Source of the DNA: a bacterium
GTDB taxonomy: Bacteria; Bacteroidota; Bacteroidia; Flavobacteriales_D; Crocinitomicaceae
Length of the DNA stretch: 64,000 nt
Direction of reading: 5' to 3'
Assembly (NCBI GenBank): GCA_024742305.1
Contig: JANSYQ010000015.1
Coordinates: 19,361 to 83,360, forward strand
The first letter of the stretch is position 1, and each line of letters opens with the position of its first letter. Both the position numbers and the translations under genes were made by a program. The notes beneath the pieces were generated by a model that did no database searches, was not told the DNA's origin, and worked only from the letters and a program-made list of their open reading frames with translations. Positions 53,418 through 62,661 of the stretch are shown here, one piece after another.

Positions 53418-55757
53418 TTATCGGGCAATCACCATCTTTTGTACTTCGTCGTTTATTTTCACGAAATAGACACCGGACTCCCACAAGGAACCGTCTATGG
53501 ATTGTTCTGGCTTCACCCTGCCCGATTGCACCAACTTTCCACTGAGTGAGCGAACTTCGTATGCTACCTCAGACGTGAGGTTGGCTACACGAATAATTCC
53601 TGTTGATGGATTGGGCTGCAATTGCCATTTTTCCTTCTCTTCTTCCGGGATGGAAACAAATTGAGATTCGACGATAAAAAAGTCGTCAAACGCAGCTTCA
53701 GTCACGTTCGCTGCCGACGGAAAATCAGCCGTGCGAACCGTCAATTGCATGTTACTGCTTAATGGTAGATAATCCAACACGCGAATATCTCTAAGAATCC
53801 ATTGTCCATGAGTGTTGGTGTCGCGCAACTGTACGTCGATTGTAGCTTGATCCAATCCGTTGGACATAATTATTTCCAATGAATCGTTGGGAGCGTTGCC
53901 AAAATCACAGAAAAACCATCTTTCGTAGTGGACATAAGGGTCCGTGTAGCCGGTCAAATCCATAACCGGCGATTGAAGGATGACGTTACCATCGTGAACA
54001 GTTCCTATAATGTAATCTTGCGTTGTTGCGTTTTCTGTCACATAACAGTAATCGGAGCAATCGCTTGGAGAATCCATCCCTGGACTACTCAATGTTCCGT
54101 ATGGAATTGCTCTTTCCCACTGTCCTGTAGCGGCAGAACCCGAAACAGACCAATTGAAATCAAAGGCAAAGTCGTCGTAATAGCCCGGCTCTAGGTAGAT
54201 GGTCAATGAACCGGTATTCGCGTCGATGTCGATCCATTCGCAATGCGTAACATGCCCCCATTTACCGAAGTACGTTTTGTATTGCTCTTCGTAGTAGAGC
54301 GTCATTGTTTCTTGCCCCAGTGCGTTCGTAGTTCCCAGCCAATCTGACAAGGATGACTCGAATCGAATTTCTACGTTTTCAATTGGATTGTTTGTTCCTT
54401 GCTCAAGAACGGTAATATCTAATGTAAATGGCGGAATGGGCGTTAACTCCACATTCAGGACTGTGATTTGTCCATTTACAAGAGTCGCAGGCACTGTTTC
54501 GGGGTAATACCCTACTTTGCTGAATGTAACATCGTAATTTCCTGCGGAAGCCATTCCCGTTGCATAAAAACCAGTAGCACTGGTATTTTCAGTCTGCGCA
54601 CTTCCGTTGATCTGAACTGTTACGTCAAAAATAGGATTGGACGTTTGGGTATTCGTAACTACTCCTTCCAAATACGCCGCTTGAGAATAGTTGGGACTCA
54701 AGACAAACATTCCGTAGTCACGATCTGACGCCACCATTAAACCGGAAGAAAAGTAAGGATATACGCCCCAGCATCCATCATAGCCGGTAGTTTGCGTTGG
54801 ATACGTGTCGTAGTTCGCCACTTCTACCATATTGTACGGATGCGTAATGTCGTGTACCACCACTCCATCAGAGTAATAACTTGTGATCAAATAATTTCCG
54901 AGAACATGAGCATTGTGCGGTATAACTCCCGCTCCAGGTGAACTTTGAATTCTATCTACTTCAACAATGTTACTTGGATCTGAAATGTCGTACGCAGCTA
55001 AATAAGCATCTGAAACTTCGTCCGTTGTAAAGGCATATCCTCCTTGGCGTGTCCAAACATTGTGCGTGAATGTACTTGGTGTGGTTTGCGTCCCAAGTAG
55101 CACTGGATTGGCTTTGTCAGTAACATCCACGATACTGAAAAAACCATCGCTAATGTGCCCAAGATACATAGTATCGTTTTCGACATATCCGTCATGCACG
55201 TACCAATTGTCAAATTCCCCTACTTCAACGGGATTCATTGGATCAACTGTGACATCTAGAATGATGACTCCTCCATTTCCTCTGTCGGCACCGAAAATGT
55301 ACACATACCCTTCGTCGTTAGCGTATAGATTGTGCGCAGAATTCCAGATCCCATTTGTTAAATCGCCGTAATAATAGGTCACCGGCAAAGTTGTAGATTG
55401 TGGAAGTGGCGATAAATCGATGATCAGTAGACCGTTGTTAGCTTCGGTTGTGACGTAAGCGTAATCTCCCACGGTTTTTAGGTCGCGCCAAGTTGATTCT
55501 ATGCCCGGTTCATAAAAAACTTCTACTGGACTGGTTGGATCTGAAATGTCTACAACGCTTGTTCCTTTCGTTCCTCCGACGAGAGCGTACTCATTTCCCA
55601 ATTCATCCGTATATCCCCAAATATCATTGAGGCGTTGATTGTGCATGGTATGCAAGTCGATATGACCGATAGAATCAAGGTTTAGCTGAGCGAATGAAGT
55701 TCCTGTAACCAAACAGAGGAACAGCATTGATAGATGTTTCCACATAAGTAATTGCAT
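53418..55757 (-). CDS. Choice-of-anchor B family protein with T9SS type A sorting signal
   Basis: A 779-residue protein with a signal peptide (ends SFAQ, about residue 24). Residues about 30-370 form the choice-of-anchor B beta-propeller-like domain (WGYTDELGNEYALVGGTKGT, HDGYVENDTMYLGHISDG, YDISDPSNIVEVDRI). A carboxypeptidase-regulatory-like domain starts near 375 (YLEGVVTNTQTSNPIFDV), a second lies near 450, and a beta-sandwich region follows. The C-terminal 70 residues are a T9SS type A sorting domain (LQPNPSTGIIRVANL, VYFVKINDEVQKMVIAR), so it is secreted by T9SS. The ATG at 55757 is used; the signal could also start at ATG 55745. Confidence 0.9.
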   Translation of the reverse strand: MQLLMWKHLSMLFLCLVTGTSFAQLNLDSIGHIDLHTMHNQRLNDIWGYTDELGNEYALVGGTKGTSVVDISDPTSPVEVFYEPGIESTWRDLKTVGDYAYVTTEANNGLLIIDLSPLPQSTTLPVTYYYGDLTNGIWNSAHNLYANDEGYVYIFGADRGNGGVIILDVTVDPMNPVEVGEFDNWYVHDGYVENDTMYLGHISDGFFSIVDVTDKANPVLLGTQTTPSTFTHNVWTRQGGYAFTTDEVSDAYLAAYDISDPSNIVEVDRIQSSPGAGVIPHNAHVLGNYLITSYYSDGVVVHDITHPYNMVEVANYDTYPTQTTGYDGCWGVYPYFSSGLMVASDRDYGMFVLSPNYSQAAYLEGVVTNTQTSNPIFDVTVQINGSAQTENTSATGFYATGMASAGNYDVTFSKVGYYPETVPATLVNGQITVLNVELTPIPPFTLDITVLEQGTNNPIENVEIRFESSLSDWLGTTNALGQETMTLYYEEQYKTYFGKWGHVTHCEWIDIDANTGSLTIYLEPGYYDDFAFDFNWSVSGSAATGQWERAIPYGTLSSPGMDSPSDCSDYCYVTENATTQDYIIGTVHDGNVILQSPVMDLTGYTDPYVHYERWFFCDFGNAPNDSLEIIMSNGLDQATIDVQLRDTNTHGQWILRDIRVLDYLPLSSNMQLTVRTADFPSAANVTEAAFDDFFIVESQFVSIPEEEKEKWQLQPNPSTGIIRVANLTSEVAYEVRSLSGKLVQSGRVKPEQSIDGSLWESGVYFVKINDEVQKMVIAR

Positions 55758-55790
55758 TTCGTACCTGCAAGATACGGATAAGTGAAGGCT

Positions 55791-55898
55791 TTATAAAAAG
55801 AAAATCAGGGCAATAATGAAGATCACAATGATGACCAAATACTGCCAAACGTCCACAAAGTAGGGCAGATAGCGTTTCCAAAAGGGTTTAGAACTCAT
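55791..55898 (-). CDS. 35-residue single-helix membrane protein
   Basis: A small ORF reading MSSKPFWKRYLPYF at its start and ending in a hydrophobic run of about 16 residues (VIIVIFIIALIFFL). It is a basic-aromatic head followed by one tail helix, as in tail-anchored or regulatory small membrane proteins. It lies 33 bases upstream of the choice-of-anchor B gene on the same strand. The sequence is unlike chance coding, because the positive-inside pattern is correct. Confidence 0.55.
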   Translation of the reverse strand: MSSKPFWKRYLPYFVDVWQYLVIIVIFIIALIFFL

Positions 55899-55999
55899 GC
55901 CATCAAAGATAAAACAATCGAAGGAACGGTAGCAATAATTGAGTAAACGGCAACCTTTCGTTTTCCGCATTAGGCGTGTATTTGCGCGATCTTTACCGC

Positions 56000-56030
56000 T
56001 TGGAAATTGGCTAAAGTTTTCCTATTTTTG
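56000..56030 (+). promoter_or_regulatory. Promoter of the E1 dehydrogenase gene
   Basis: TTG at 56000-56002 and TATTTTTG at 56023-56030 are 20 bases apart, a good Bacteroidota promoter. The ATG at 56052 is 22 bases after the -7 element, which supports that start over an upstream TTG at 56007. Confidence 0.6.
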
Positions 56031-56051
56031 TGCCGCCTTAAATCTGAGATT

Positions 56052-58496
56052 ATGTCCAAAGATTCTATTACGGAAACAGCCACAAACGTCGATTTCGAAG
56101 CTTTTAAAACCCAAGTACTAGACGATTTTCGTTTAGCAAGTTTGTCACGTGAAGCCTCTCTATTAGGGCGTCGCGAGGTATTGACGGGTAAAGCAAAGTT
56201 CGGAATTTTCGGTGATGGAAAAGAGTTGGCGCAAATTGCGCTGGCAAAACAATTCCGTGATGGTGATTTCCGCTCAGGGTACTACCGAGATCAAACGATT
56301 ATGTTGGCAATTGACCAATTGGACATTCAACAGTACTTTGCTGGCCTGTACGCTCACACAGACGTAGAGATTGAGCCGCAATCAGCTGGTCGTCAGATGG
56401 GTGGACACTTTGCTACACGTAATTTGGACGAAAACGGCGAGTGGAAAGATTTAATGTCTCAAAAAAATAGCTCAGCTGATATTTCTCCAACTGCAGGTCA
56501 AATGCCTCGTTTGTTGGGATTAGCAATGGCGTCAAAAATCTACCGAAATCATCCTGAATTGAAGGAGTTGGAAGCATTTAAAAAGTTTACCAACGGTGGA
56601 AACGAGGTTGCTTTTGGTACCATTGGTGATGCTTCGACTTCAGAAGGTCCGTTTTGGGAAACGATAAACGCAGCCGGGGTTTTACAAGTCCCTATGGTTA
56701 TGTCTATTTGGGATGATGGCTACGGAATTTCCGTTTCAAGAGAACATCAAACCACGAAAGATAGCATTTCGGAGGCTTTGGCAGGAATGCAGCGCACAAA
56801 AGACAAACCAGGATACGAAATCTTTGTAACGAAAGGTTGGGATTACGCGCACTTGTGTGAAACGTACGAGAAAGCAGTGAAATTGGCGCGTGAAGAGCAC
56901 GTTCCGGTTTTGGTACACGTGAAAGAAGTGAATCAGCCGCAAGGACATTCAACCAGTGGTTCCCACGAACGATACAAGTCGGAGGAGCGATTGAAATGGG
57001 AGGTTGAATTCGACTGTATCAATAAGTTCAAAGAGTGGATTGCCAACTTCGATGCGGATGGATTGACCATCGCTACCATGGAAGAGCTTGACGCGATTCA
57101 AAAAGAAACGAAGAAAGAAGTTCGAAACGATCAGAAAGCAGCGTGGAAAGCATTCACGGATGTATTGAATAAAGATAAAACCGAAGCCGTAGCATTAATT
57201 CGTGCTTTGGCAGATGAGAGCAGTAATGGTGCGTTCATCGGAAAATTAGCAGAAGACTTAGAAAAAGCCATGGATCCTATCCGAAAGGATATTTTGAGCG
57301 CAGCTCGAAAAGCCTTGCGTCTGACACGTGGCGAAAGTGGTTCTTCTCGACAAGCCTTATCGGCATGGATTCGTCAGCAGATTCAATTGAACTATGATCG
57401 CTACAGCAGTCACCTTTATTCGGAGTCTTCCAAATCAGCCTTGAACATTGAGCCAGTTGCCCCTGAATATGACGGTTCCGGTGACATGGAAGATGGACGT
57501 ATCATCCTTCGCGACAACTACGACAAACTTTTGGAGAACAACCCAGAGGTACTTGTTTTTGGTGAGGATGCCGGTAAAATCGGGGGTGTGAACCAAACGT
57601 TGGAAGGCATGCAGGACAAATACGGTGCATTGCGCGTTTCGGACACAGGAATTCGTGAGGCAACGATTATTGGTCAAGGAATCGGAATGGCGATGCGCGG
57701 TTTGCGTCCCATTGCTGAAATCCAGTACCTCGATTACTTGTTGTATGCTATTCAAGTGATGTCCGATGATTTGTCAACTGTACAATACCGCACAAAAGGT
57801 GGACAAAAAGCACCACTTATTGTTAGCACGCGCGGCCACCGTTTAGAAGGAATTTGGCACAGTGGTTCTCCTATGGGGATGATTATCAACTCCTTGCGAG
57901 GAATGCACGTATGTGTTCCAAGAAACATGACGAAAGCCGCTGGATTCTATAATACATTGATCGCTGCTGATGAACCAGCATTGGTGGTAGAACCGTTGAA
58001 CGGATATAGAACAAAAGAACCTGTTCCAACAAATGTTGGAGAGTTCCGTGAGCCTTTGGGAGTTCCTGAAATTGTAGTAGAAGGAACGGATTTAACGATT
58101 GTTTCTTACGGATCGACCTTTAATTTGTGTGAAGTTGCTGCGAAGCAATTGACGGAGCTCGGCATCTCTGTAGAATTGATTGATGTTCAAACCTTACTCC
58201 CATTTGATATTGAGCACACAATTGTGGACTCTTTGGCGAAAACAAATCGTTTGTTAATTGTTGACGAAGATGTCAGCAGTGGAGCCGTGGCGTACATGTT
58301 GGACAAAATTTTGGTAGAACAAAAAGGATACTATCACTTGGATTCAGCTCCTGAGACTTTGACATCAAAAGATCACCGTCCGGCATACAGTTCTGATGGA
58401 GATTATTTCTCAAAACCAAGTATTGAAGATATCGTGGAGAAAGCGTACGCAATTATGCACGAAGTTGATCCTGAGACGTATCCGTCGATCTATTAA
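56052..58496 (+). CDS. Fused alpha/beta E1 subunit of a 2-oxoacid dehydrogenase complex
   Basis: An 814-residue fusion of thiamine-diphosphate-dependent E1 alpha and E1 beta. The alpha half (to about 385) has ELAQIALAKQF and SGYYRDQTIML, and the ThDP/Mg motif region GTIGDASTSEGPFWETINAA (GDxSxSEG). The beta half starts near 475 (RIILRDNYDKLLENNPEVLVFGEDAG) and contains RVSDTGIREATIIGQGIGMA and the PLIVSTRGHRLEG loop. Such fusions are common in Bacteroidota and act on pyruvate, branched-chain or related 2-oxoacids; the sequence does not decide which. E2 and E3 are not adjacent. It is monocistronic. Confidence 0.9.
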   Translation: MSKDSITETATNVDFEAFKTQVLDDFRLASLSREASLLGRREVLTGKAKFGIFGDGKELAQIALAKQFRDGDFRSGYYRDQTIMLAIDQLDIQQYFAGLYAHTDVEIEPQSAGRQMGGHFATRNLDENGEWKDLMSQKNSSADISPTAGQMPRLLGLAMASKIYRNHPELKELEAFKKFTNGGNEVAFGTIGDASTSEGPFWETINAAGVLQVPMVMSIWDDGYGISVSREHQTTKDSISEALAGMQRTKDKPGYEIFVTKGWDYAHLCETYEKAVKLAREEHVPVLVHVKEVNQPQGHSTSGSHERYKSEERLKWEVEFDCINKFKEWIANFDADGLTIATMEELDAIQKETKKEVRNDQKAAWKAFTDVLNKDKTEAVALIRALADESSNGAFIGKLAEDLEKAMDPIRKDILSAARKALRLTRGESGSSRQALSAWIRQQIQLNYDRYSSHLYSESSKSALNIEPVAPEYDGSGDMEDGRIILRDNYDKLLENNPEVLVFGEDAGKIGGVNQTLEGMQDKYGALRVSDTGIREATIIGQGIGMAMRGLRPIAEIQYLDYLLYAIQVMSDDLSTVQYRTKGGQKAPLIVSTRGHRLEGIWHSGSPMGMIINSLRGMHVCVPRNMTKAAGFYNTLIAADEPALVVEPLNGYRTKEPVPTNVGEFREPLGVPEIVVEGTDLTIVSYGSTFNLCEVAAKQLTELGISVELIDVQTLLPFDIEHTIVDSLAKTNRLLIVDEDVSSGAVAYMLDKILVEQKGYYHLDSAPETLTSKDHRPAYSSDGDYFSKPSIEDIVEKAYAIMHEVDPETYPSIY

Positions 58497-58515
58497 GAGT
58501 AGTAAGAAGTGAGAA

Positions 58516-58579
58516 GTTAGAGGTGAAAAGGAGAAGGAAAGACAACCTTCTACCTTTTACTTTTCACCCTATTTCTAAC
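58516..58579. repeat. Imperfect inverted repeat after the E1 gene
   Basis: GTTAG-AGGTGAAAAGGAGAAGG on the left pairs with CCTTCT, CCTTTT and CACC...CTAAC on the right, with interruptions. It may act as a transcription terminator or be a mobile spacer repeat. A T-run is lacking, so terminator function is uncertain. Confidence 0.45.
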
Positions 58580-58675
58580 ACTACCAGCTTCCTACACTCT
58601 CATGACAATCACTTCTCCTTCCCATGAAAGTTATCGCGAACTTACACGTCCAATAAGAAACAGAAGATCTAAAAA

Positions 58676-59236
58676 ATGAATTGGAATACATACATGGGAC
58701 TGTTTGACGACATCCTTGAAAAACGCAACATCTTAGCTCCTTACGATAACCCTGATTATTTCCACTACGTTCAAATGAACAAGGCGCGTTCGGATCGTTG
58801 GTTGAAGCGAAATCCGTTGAGTGAGGAAACAATCAACATTATTAAGAGTATTGACACTCCTCAAAAATGGATTCTGATCACCGAGCCTTGGTGTGGGGAT
58901 GCCGCCCACTCTACCCCGATTATCTACCTGATGTCGGAACTGAATCCACACATCTCCTTGGAAATTGTGTTGCGCGACAGCTCAAACCTCATCGACTCTT
59001 ATCTTACGAATGGCGGCAAATCGATTCCAAAATTGGTTGTTCGGGATGAAAACGATAACGACCTTTTCGATTGGGGACCACGTCCGGCGGAAGCTCAGAA
59101 AATCGTTCTTGACATGAAAGCGGACAATCAACCGTATGCGGAAGTCAACAAAGTGATCCAAAATTGGTACAACAAAGACAAAGCCGTTTCGGTTCAGGAA
59201 GAATTGAATGGACTGTTTGCAAAAGTAAAAGTGTGA
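58676..59236 (+). CDS. Thioredoxin-fold protein with EPWCGDAAH active site
   Basis: A 186-residue cytoplasmic protein of the thioredoxin-like fold. The active-site helix reads WILITEPWCGDAAHSTPII, with a single Cys where thioredoxin has CxxC. The downstream cis-Pro region is KSIPKLVVRDEND. This Trx-like branch is common in Bacteroidota and annotated as thioredoxin family, but with one Cys it cannot form the classic disulfide. It may act through a resolving thiol or another chemistry. It is monocistronic. The ATG at 58676 is the first plausible start. Confidence 0.82.
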   Translation: MNWNTYMGLFDDILEKRNILAPYDNPDYFHYVQMNKARSDRWLKRNPLSEETINIIKSIDTPQKWILITEPWCGDAAHSTPIIYLMSELNPHISLEIVLRDSSNLIDSYLTNGGKSIPKLVVRDENDNDLFDWGPRPAEAQKIVLDMKADNQPYAEVNKVIQNWYNKDKAVSVQEELNGLFAKVKV

Positions 59237-59337
59237 AAACAGCTTTAAAACTAAGACATCGCGTTTTTTTTCAAAAAAATCTCACTTTCTGAAATCCAGA
59301 TCTTAATCTCGTTCGTAGGTATGTCAAATACCGACTT

Positions 59338-60636
59338 ATGAACACGATTAAATATATTTCAGTACTTATAATAACTTTAATTTCGCTTACTTCTTTTGGA
59401 GCAACGTACACAACTCTAGCTGCCGGAGATTGGTCCAACACGACTAATGTTTGGAGTTTGGATGGTGTCACTCCATGCGGCTGTGCACCCAGCACGATTA
59501 CGAACAGTGATCAAATTATTATCAATCATGATATTACTTCAAACACTAATATTACGCTAGACAACGGCTCTTCATTATTGATTGACGCCAATGGTTCATT
59601 TACATCAGGCAGCGAAATTATTTTCAACAACTCAACAGCAACCATCAATGGTGACGTGACTGTGAACAAATTCACGGTGAATTCCGGCTCTGTGGTCGAC
59701 TTGAACAATGCGATTCTTACCATTACAGCGCGTGTAGAAGTTTATGGAACCATCAACATTGATGGAGGATATACTTTAATGACAGGTGGAAATGTCGAAG
59801 TTTACACAGGTGGGGTATTAAATCTTGAAAACGGTGGTAAACTGGATGTACAAGGAGGAAACATCACCAATTCTGGAAACATAGACTTGTGCGGTACTTG
59901 TTGTACGACTACATCAGGTAATTGGAGAAACAACTCGGACGGTACGGTGTCGGGTTCAGGCGCAGCTCGATCAGAAAGCGGTAACATGCGAAACTTTGGT
60001 AATTGGGCTCTAACAGTAGCTTGGTGCAGCGCGGGTACGCAACAAGGCATGCCAGGATTTGAGAATTGTTTTACCGCAAATATTACTTGTAATCTTGTAG
60101 TACTACCAGTGGAATTCGGCGAAATTTCCGCAACTGTGAATGGCGACAACCTAATCCAAATTGATTGGAACACCGTTTCTGAGCGTGACAATGATTATTT
60201 CATCTTACTTCGTAGAGAAGGAACATCTTGGATTGAAATATCTGAGGTTCAAGGGGCTGGTTCAACTTCCGAAGCACAGTATTATTCATCTTTGGATCCA
60301 TCTGCTTCCAGTGGAGTACATTATTATAAAGTACGTCAAGTTGATTATAACGGTGAATACTCAGATTCTGATCCTGTTTCGGTAGAACTGAAAACAGCGG
60401 ACTTACACGTGTATCCAAATCCTATTTCGGCGAATGAGCGAGTGAATATTTCGGGGATCGATAAAGGAGCCACAATTCTCCTGACGACAACATCAGGTAC
60501 TGTTCTAGAGCAATTTGAAGCACAGGATTCGTCGATGTCGATTGATCTAAATACAATTAACCTGCGCGACGGTATTTACTTAATTACTGTGGTGAACGAA
60601 GGCGACAAAAAAACGCAAAAGTTGGTAGTTCAATAA
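59338..60636 (+). CDS. Secreted protein with T9SS type A sorting signal
   Basis: A 432-residue protein with a signal peptide (ISVLIITLISLTSFGA) and a repetitive beta-helix-like region (about 60-190) of short strands with N, G, T and S. Examples are GDVTVNKFTVNSGSVVDL, GTINIDGGYTLMTGGN and VEVYTGGVLNLENGG, like G8/beta-helix surface proteins. A Cys cluster DLCGTCCTTT lies near 185. The linker NLVVLPVEFGEIS and a fibronectin-like segment follow. The end is a T9SS type A domain (LHVYPNPISANERVNISG, then KKTQKLVVQ). It is predicted to be exported by T9SS; the function is unknown. Confidence 0.85.
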   Translation: MNTIKYISVLIITLISLTSFGATYTTLAAGDWSNTTNVWSLDGVTPCGCAPSTITNSDQIIINHDITSNTNITLDNGSSLLIDANGSFTSGSEIIFNNSTATINGDVTVNKFTVNSGSVVDLNNAILTITARVEVYGTINIDGGYTLMTGGNVEVYTGGVLNLENGGKLDVQGGNITNSGNIDLCGTCCTTTSGNWRNNSDGTVSGSGAARSESGNMRNFGNWALTVAWCSAGTQQGMPGFENCFTANITCNLVVLPVEFGEISATVNGDNLIQIDWNTVSERDNDYFILLRREGTSWIEISEVQGAGSTSEAQYYSSLDPSASSGVHYYKVRQVDYNGEYSDSDPVSVELKTADLHVYPNPISANERVNISGIDKGATILLTTTSGTVLEQFEAQDSSMSIDLNTINLRDGIYLITVVNEGDKKTQKLVVQ

Positions 60637-60640
60637 TAAA

Positions 60641-60673
60641 AAACCGGGGAGTCTCACTTGAGCTCCCCGGTTT
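60641..60673. terminator. Bidirectional terminator between convergent genes
   Basis: AAACCGGGGAG at 60641-60651 pairs perfectly with CTCCCCGGTTT at 60663-60673 (11-bp stem). The minus-strand reading is followed by a TTTTTTATTATT run, serving the gene at 60692. The plus side has only TTT, so it is weaker for the T9SS gene. Confidence 0.85.
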
Positions 60674-60691
60674 GGTTATCGTTTCAAAGGA

Positions 60692-62032
60692 TCAATCACA
60701 AACATGAACCCACTGCCACTTTAGGTCCTTTTGTTTCATATCAACCTCAAAAAGTTCTTCTATTAGTTGTTCGTACTTTCGGCGCAAATCTTTCGGAATT
60801 TCTTTCCCATTCACCTCTATCTTTCCTCTACTTGCAGTCATTTTCGTTCGCTTCGCTTTGTCGTTAATCAACCCATCGCTCTCAAGTTCATTCAACATCT
60901 TTTCGTGTCCCTTTTGACAACAATCGGCGTGACCTTTATGTTGCTCGCACATGTTCTCGAACTCCTTACGCATTTTTTCTTGTTCCCTTTCCATTTCAGC
61001 AAAAGCTTCCTCCATCCCTTCACGCATCTCCACCATAGCCTCTTCATCGAAACTTTCCATGATTTCTTCAACGCGTAACTGAGCGACCAATTCCTCTACC
61101 TCTGCTAACTCTTCTAAACCGGCGATTTGCATTTCACGCGCCAAGTCGATGTGAGCCAACTCTTCCCCCAACTCTTCTTGAAGCTGCTTCAACTCAGCGG
61201 TCAGCTCATCCATTTCAAGTTGCTCCATTTCTGCCACAAGCTCTTCCATCCTCAAACTTTCCATCAGCTCCTCAATTTCTCGTTGATCTGCTTCCTTTAG
61301 CCTAAACTCTTCTCCACAAGCTATGGAAGTTGCGGTTCCATTATCATCCACGTTCCAAGCGACTTTATAATTCGAAGATTCTTTCAAATCAATATCAGAA
61401 ATCTGAATATTTTGACGTTGACCGTTTTCTTTGATCTGCACTATTTGCAGATTCAATCGCATCAATTTATCGCTTTCGAACGTTGGCTCGTATTTGAGTT
61501 CAAACCCAGCGGCTTTTGCCTCCGCCTGTAGTTTTTTCAAGTCTTCCTCCGAGGTTTCTTGAGTAATAAAGTACTCAAAATGATAGGTGCCATCATCCAA
61601 CAAATAGGCGCGAACCATAATTGGCGGTTTTCCCTTTTGGGTAACGATTTGCATTTCAGGATGTGCCTCATCTAATTTGATAATTGCCGTCCGTTCAGCT
61701 GCGTTCTCGGCAATCACAGCGTCGGATTGTATAATTTCTTTTTTATTGTTTGAATTAACTTCGTTTTCTGAAAGCGAACTCGATGCTTTTTCTGTTGATG
61801 CAGTCAAGGTTACCAATAACGTTCCAACCGTTGCTGCTGACAATACACTAATCATGATGATCCATTGTTTAAATGTGAATAATTTGAGGAGACTTTTGGT
61901 TGCGAGAACACCTCCCGCCGAAGCAATAGTAGCTGCGATAAACGTGCGCTGCGTTTCCTCAAAGGTTGCCACCGGCTTTTCCTTTCGGACGTTCTCGAAG
62001 AGTTGATCCAACTCGCTGTTACTTAAATTCAT
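60692..62032 (-). CDS. Membrane protein coupled to a sigma factor, with Glu-rich stalk and Cys/His cluster
   Basis: A 446-residue protein. The cytoplasmic N terminus (about 1-50, ELDQLFENVRKEKP) is followed by one membrane helix (about 53-77, WIIMISVLSAATVGTLLVTL). A soluble part follows, then a strongly acidic helical stalk of EEL/EEM/AEM repeats (about 230-345). Next is a compact cluster CEQHKGHADCCQKGH with three Cys and three His, then KIEVNGKEIPKDLRRKYEQL. It starts inside the sigma-factor stop (ATGA), the usual arrangement for an anti-sigma factor, although the N terminus is not a canonical anti-sigma fold. Its job as sigma regulator is inferred. Confidence 0.7.
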   Translation of the reverse strand: MNLSNSELDQLFENVRKEKPVATFEETQRTFIAATIASAGGVLATKSLLKLFTFKQWIIMISVLSAATVGTLLVTLTASTEKASSSLSENEVNSNNKKEIIQSDAVIAENAAERTAIIKLDEAHPEMQIVTQKGKPPIMVRAYLLDDGTYHFEYFITQETSEEDLKKLQAEAKAAGFELKYEPTFESDKLMRLNLQIVQIKENGQRQNIQISDIDLKESSNYKVAWNVDDNGTATSIACGEEFRLKEADQREIEELMESLRMEELVAEMEQLEMDELTAELKQLQEELGEELAHIDLAREMQIAGLEELAEVEELVAQLRVEEIMESFDEEAMVEMREGMEEAFAEMEREQEKMRKEFENMCEQHKGHADCCQKGHEKMLNELESDGLINDKAKRTKMTASRGKIEVNGKEIPKDLRRKYEQLIEELFEVDMKQKDLKWQWVHVCD

Positions 62033-62559
62033 GATACTTCCGATTTTACTGTCGATCCCGAATTTTTCGCTTCGAAGGTTAATATTTCTCGTAATCGCAT
62101 GCGTCCTCTGCGCAAACGTTGTTTTACGGAAGATTCCGTAGCATTTTGAATCGCCGCAATTTCTTTGATGCTGAACCCGGAAATTTCAAAAAGAATGATA
62201 CTTTCCCGCTGTTCATCAGGCAATTGTGCCAAAGCTTGATGCAAGAAATACGAATCTGCTTTGTTATCCGTTTTCGCATTCACATCGTGCGCTTTGATTG
62301 CTACTACTTCAAAAGAGTCGGACTCTTCCTTTCTTTTGCGATTGTTATTGGCCAATATACGTACGCTGATACTCAACAAATAAGAGAGAAACGCCTCTTT
62401 CGCACGCAACTCTTCGAATTTTTCAAACGCCTTTAGTAGCGTTTCGTTCATTAAGTCGCGAAAGTCCATATCACCGTACACCCTAGCACGACAAAATCTT
62501 TCGAAATCATCGTGAATGGGCTCGTAAAGCGCCAGGAACTCTTTTTGTTTCTTTCTCAT
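62029..62559 (-). CDS. ECF-type RNA polymerase sigma factor
   Basis: A 176-residue group 4 sigma factor. Region 2 is visible as DFRDLMNETLLKAFEKFEELRAKEAFLSYLL (start DFRDLMNETLLKAFEKF). The region 4 HTH is LPDEQRESIILFEISGFSIK continuing into EIAAIQNATESSVKQRLRRGR. The next gene on the same strand overlaps by 4 bases and encodes a membrane protein, so this looks like a sigma/anti-sigma pair. The target regulon is unknown. No own promoter element was clear. Confidence 0.93.
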   Translation of the reverse strand: MRKKQKEFLALYEPIHDDFERFCRARVYGDMDFRDLMNETLLKAFEKFEELRAKEAFLSYLLSISVRILANNNRKRKEESDSFEVVAIKAHDVNAKTDNKADSYFLHQALAQLPDEQRESIILFEISGFSIKEIAAIQNATESSVKQRLRRGRMRLREILTFEAKNSGSTVKSEVS

Positions 62560-62661
62560 AGGTTGCCTATCAACATGATAAGTGTCGCAAAGCGAAAATA
62601 AGTTACTTTAGGGACAAATATTTCTTCAAATCACTATTTTGCAGAGAATTAAACAAACGTT

